A stretch of 24,378 nucleotides of DNA from the NCBI GenBank assembly GCA_023423285.1, contig JAFAFV010000168.1, forward strand, positions 1-24,378, given 5' to 3'. The notes beneath the pieces are model-generated. The model was not told where the DNA came from. It made no database searches and worked only from the letters and a program-made list of their open reading frames with translations. Below are positions 21,959-24,378 of this stretch, one piece after another. Source of the stretch: Bacteroidota bacterium (GTDB lineage Bacteria; Bacteroidota; Bacteroidia; Chitinophagales; Chitinophagaceae). Position 1 is the stretch's first letter, and each line of letters opens with the position of its first letter. The position numbers and the translations under genes were made by a program.

Positions 21959-23062
21959 ATGAGCAAAAAAGGAAAAGTATTGATGGCAATGAGTGGCGGT
22001 ATTGACAGTACCGTGGCGTCTCTTATGCTGCATGATGAAGGATACGATGTGGTGGGCATTACCATGAAAACCTGGGACTACGCGCAAAGCGGCGGCGGTA
22101 AAAAAGAAACCGGTTGCTGCAATGTAGACAGTTTTAACGATGCCCGCATGGCCGCAGTGCAACACGGTTTTCCCCATTTTATTTTAGACATCCGCGATGA
22201 ATTTGGCGATTTTGTGGTAGATAATTTTGTAGATGAATACCTGGCAGGTCGAACGCCAAACCCATGTGTGCTTTGTAATACGCACATTAAATGGCGCGCC
22301 TTGCTTAAGCGTGCAGATGCACTGGGCTGCGACTATATTGCAACAGGCCATTATGCTAAAATTCATCAGCACCATAATGGCCGCTATTTTATTAGTAAAG
22401 CGGTAGATCATACCAAAGATCAAAGCTATGTGCTTTGGGGGCTTGACCAGGAGTTGCTCGGCCGCACCTTACTGCCATTAGGGGGTCATCATAAAACCGA
22501 GATCAGGCAAATGGCTGTGGATTATGGTTATCCCGAATTAGCAACGAAAAGTGAGAGCTACGAAATTTGTTTCGTTCCCGATAATGATTACCGTAATTTT
22601 TTACGCCGTAAAGTAGAAGGGCTTGATGCAAGAGTGAATGGCGGCAATTTTATTGATAAATTCGGAAAGGTTCTAGGGCAGCACAAAGGCTACCCATTTT
22701 ATACTATCGGGCAGCGCAAAGGCCTTGACATTGCCCTGGGCAGGCCTGTGTTTGTAACGCACATCAACCCTGATGATAACACCGTAATGCTGGGCGATGA
22801 AGAAGAACTGAGTAAGACCGAAATGATGGTTGGCAAAATCAATATGCTGAAATATGATACCATTACACCCGGCATGGAGGCAGTTACCAAAATTCGTTAT
22901 AAAGACAGCGGTACGCTTAGCAACCTTTATCCCGAAGGAGAAAAAGTAAAGGTCTCATTTTACGATCATGCCAAAGGAATTGCACCTGGCCAAAGCGCCG
23001 TGTTTTATGAAGGGGATGATGTGATTGCGGGAGGCATTATACAAGGGGGCAGGATTTCCTAA
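21959..23062 (+). CDS. mnmA: tRNA-specific 2-thiouridylase
   Basis: Thiolates U34 of tRNA-Lys, -Glu and -Gln, using ATP to adenylate the base and persulfide sulfur carried to its cysteine. The start is the ATG at 21959 (MSKKGKVLMAMSGGIDS); a longer frame to 21836 overlaps the transporter gene and adds unconserved residues. Motifs: PP-loop SGGIDS (12-17), GCCNVDSFNDAR (52-63), NPCVLCN with nucleophilic Cys106 (102-107), HYAK (131-134), and ESYEICFVPDNDY with the second catalytic Cys204. The C-terminal beta-barrel region is complete at 367 residues. It follows the transporter in the same direction but has its own promoter-like box. Confidence 0.96.
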   Translation: MSKKGKVLMAMSGGIDSTVASLMLHDEGYDVVGITMKTWDYAQSGGGKKETGCCNVDSFNDARMAAVQHGFPHFILDIRDEFGDFVVDNFVDEYLAGRTPNPCVLCNTHIKWRALLKRADALGCDYIATGHYAKIHQHHNGRYFISKAVDHTKDQSYVLWGLDQELLGRTLLPLGGHHKTEIRQMAVDYGYPELATKSESYEICFVPDNDYRNFLRRKVEGLDARVNGGNFIDKFGKVLGQHKGYPFYTIGQRKGLDIALGRPVFVTHINPDDNTVMLGDEEELSKTEMMVGKINMLKYDTITPGMEAVTKIRYKDSGTLSNLYPEGEKVKVSFYDHAKGIAPGQSAVFYEGDDVIAGGIIQGGRIS

Positions 23063-23178
23063 AAAATTACCCTTTGCAAACTGAGGATTGTTGGACGTTG
23101 TGATGTATTTTTATTGTCCATTGATCTGCAATGATTCACCGGTTAAGCTTTACAACAGCCATCTCATATTTACACTTT

Positions 23179-23934
23179 ATGAAATACAACTTGTTTCTGC
23201 TCATCTCTGTTTTAGTCGTGTTTACGGCTTGTGAAAACACCACCGAAGATCTGGTTGCAGAATCTTATAAAGATTATTACCCGCTACAGGTTGGCAAGTT
23301 CATTGCCTACCGCATTGACTCAACTGTTTTTACAAAAAGCGGTAGCATGATTGAAACACATAAGTACCAGGTAAAGCATACGGTACATGCTGAAACAACA
23401 GATAACCAGGGCCGCAAAGTTTTTTTGGTAAACCGGCTCATCCGCGATGAAGCGGGAACGAGTGCATGGCTTGAAAATGGCAGTTACATTGTAACACCCC
23501 TGAGCGACCGCGTTGAAGTGACGGAGAATAATATGCGGGTAATAAAATTGATTGATCCCGTGAAAGCTGGTTTTAGCTGGCGTGGAAACGCTTACCTGCC
23601 TTCTTCTCCTTTCAGGCCTCCGTACGATATGGATGCCGGCAGCGATATGAATGAGTGGGTATTTTCTTATACAAACTTTGGAGACACTACAGTGAATGGC
23701 CAGCAGTATCAAAACGTATGGACGGTTGCCCAAAACAATCATGTTTTAAATTTTCCTGTAACGCCTGATACAAGAATTGCCTTGAAAGAAGTTGGGCTTG
23801 AAAAATATGCCAAAAACATCGGGCTGGTTTATAAAGTGTTTGATTTATACGAATACCAGGGTCCGCATGCTGATAACCCGCAGGGCACCTACACGGGTTT
23901 TGGCATCACCATGTGGATGATTGATCATAATTAG
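23179..23934 (+). CDS. hypothetical lipoprotein
   Basis: 251 residues from the ATG at 23179, chosen because MKYNLFLLISVLVVFTACENTT is a standard lipoprotein signal with Cys18 as the lipidation site. An upstream ATG at 23131 would add 16 residues ahead of the signal and is unlikely. The mature part starts DYYPLQVGKFIAYRIDS, a pattern common in Bacteroidota lipoproteins of unknown function. It continues with beta-rich segments (YQVKHTVHAETTDNQGRKVFLVNRLIRDE; VNGQQYQNVWTVAQNN) and ends GFGITMWMIDHN. No enzymatic motif is seen. It lies 116 bp after mnmA on the same strand; a link to tRNA modification is not expected. Confidence 0.8.
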   Translation: MKYNLFLLISVLVVFTACENTTEDLVAESYKDYYPLQVGKFIAYRIDSTVFTKSGSMIETHKYQVKHTVHAETTDNQGRKVFLVNRLIRDEAGTSAWLENGSYIVTPLSDRVEVTENNMRVIKLIDPVKAGFSWRGNAYLPSSPFRPPYDMDAGSDMNEWVFSYTNFGDTTVNGQQYQNVWTVAQNNHVLNFPVTPDTRIALKEVGLEKYAKNIGLVYKVFDLYEYQGPHADNPQGTYTGFGITMWMIDHN

Positions 23935-24152
23935 TCCTGATATTATTCGTCCTTACTCTTATCGTCTTTTTTTCTTCAGCAATTATCTTCATTATCTGCT
24001 CGTTCTTTCTCGTGTTAGTCAGCATCTTAACGAGATGGATGTTTTGATGTTTGAGGTATTTAAACTTTACATATTCCTCCTCTACAGATAAAAATATTTT
24101 ATAAGCATATTTGTTTTCCTGTATGATGCAAAAGTAATGAAGATTGCACAGC
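23935..24152. other. intergenic region with weak signs of a minus-strand transcript
   Basis: No convincing gene. On the minus strand an exact TAnnTTTG match (TACTTTTG, 24129-24136) lies just past the gnd terminator. A minus frame over 23906-24166 encodes 86 residues (including SVEEEYVKFKYLKHQNIHLVK), but its first ATG lies inside the gnd terminator and upstream of that box. The first in-frame ATG after the box (24025) leaves only 39 residues, overlapping the lipoprotein 3' end. It could be a decayed gene or chance. Confidence 0.3.
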
Positions 24153-24184
24153 AAAAAAAAGAGCATTCCTGCGAACGCTCCTTT
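24153..24184 (-). terminator. rho-independent terminator of gnd
   Basis: On the minus strand GAGCGTTC pairs with GAATGCTC (one G-U) around the loop GCAG, followed by eight Ts. An AAAG run before the stem can pair further with the T-tract. It lies 27 bp past the gnd stop. Confidence 0.88.
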
Positions 24185-24211
24185 ATAAATTGCTTTATAC
24201 TTTCAACATGA

Positions 24212-24378
24212 TTACACAACATAAGCATTGGATGTGGTGTCGCCGCCTTCACCCGTCCAGTTGGTATGGAAGAATTCGCCGCGTGGCCTGTCAATACGCT
24301 CGTAGGTATGTGCTCCAAAATAATCGCGCTGCGCCTGCAATAAGTTGGCAGGAAGCCTTTCACTGCGGAAGCCGTCAA
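24212..24378 (-). CDS. gnd: 6-phosphogluconate dehydrogenase, C-terminal end (rest outside window)
   Basis: The minus strand is open from the window edge to a TAA at 24212-24214 and gives 54 complete residues before the stop: DGFRSERLPANLLQAQRDYF, then GAHTYERIDRPRGEFFHTNWTGEGGDTTSNAYVV split over the same frame. QAQRDYFGAHTYER and FHTNWTG are the conserved C-terminal tail of decarboxylating 6-phosphogluconate dehydrogenase, which makes ribulose 5-phosphate, CO2 and NADPH in the pentose-phosphate pathway. The tail contributes to the substrate site of the partner subunit in the dimer. The frame chosen here differs from a longer overlapping frame on the same strand that has no recognisable protein. 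Confidence 0.93.
   Translation of the reverse strand, partial: DGFRSERLPANLLQAQRDYFGAHTYERIDRPRGEFFHTNWTGEGGDTTSNAYVV

Noticed and set aside
24082..24378. 98-residue minus-strand frame over the right edge
   Set aside because: It overlaps the clearly conserved gnd C-terminus in another frame, shows no recognisable protein features and runs through the gnd terminator.

Overview
The window looks like a chromosomal segment of a Bacteroidota bacterium, most likely of the Chitinophagaceae type. The reasons are the sdhC-sdhA-sdhB order with a five-helix cytochrome b, the lack of clear Shine-Dalgarno sequences, repeated TAnnTTTG boxes (the Bacteroidota sigma-A -7 element) before genes, and family members typical of that phylum: a DUF983 protein, a META-domain protein, a RemB/Wzi-like barrel, a short MutS-like ATPase and a one-chain pyruvate:ferredoxin oxidoreductase. 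The assignment below phylum is inference from gene content.

Layout. 1-1226 holds the C-terminal part of an AsmA/DUF748-like protein. 1310-4880 is the succinate dehydrogenase/fumarate reductase operon (sdhCAB), closed by a strong terminator. 4974-5708 is a convergent pair, a DUF2892 membrane protein and ispF. 5796-7606 carries murF and a DUF983 protein. 7609-10829 is a minus-strand run of dihydroorotase, MutS-like ATPase and META-domain protein. 10911-13205 is a divergent pair of secreted or outer-membrane proteins (RemB/Wzi-like barrel, DUF922 putative protease), followed by two small orphan genes up to 13979. 14039-14494 is the accessory spot: an intact tRNA-Arg(CCG), a small GIY-YIG nuclease gene and a second, broken tRNA-Arg copy. 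14485-16239 holds marC and a Tat-exported Gfo/Idh/MocA oxidoreductase. 16355-19903 is the pyruvate:ferredoxin oxidoreductase. A 299-bp divergent promoter region leads to a YidE/AspT-type transporter, mnmA and a lipoprotein. The window ends in the 3' end of gnd (6-phosphogluconate dehydrogenase) with its terminator.

Most genes are core metabolism or cell envelope: TCA/respiratory SDH, pyruvate oxidation to acetyl-CoA, the pentose-phosphate enzyme Gnd, isoprenoid synthesis (IspF), peptidoglycan synthesis (MurF), pyrimidine synthesis (PyrC) and tRNA thiolation (MnmA). They are adjacent rather than one functional unit.

The most unusual structure is the tRNA-Arg locus. Two same-strand copies of the tRNA flank a single GIY-YIG gene. 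The copy next to marC is identical to the intact tRNA over 67 nt, except that one 20-bp imperfect palindrome interrupts its D-loop and a related one its T-loop, and its 3' acceptor strand is lost. Its 5' end also supplies the stop codon of marC. This resembles a small tRNA-targeted homing or duplication event combined with insertion of a short palindromic repeat. The parts are visible in the sequence; the mechanism is inference.
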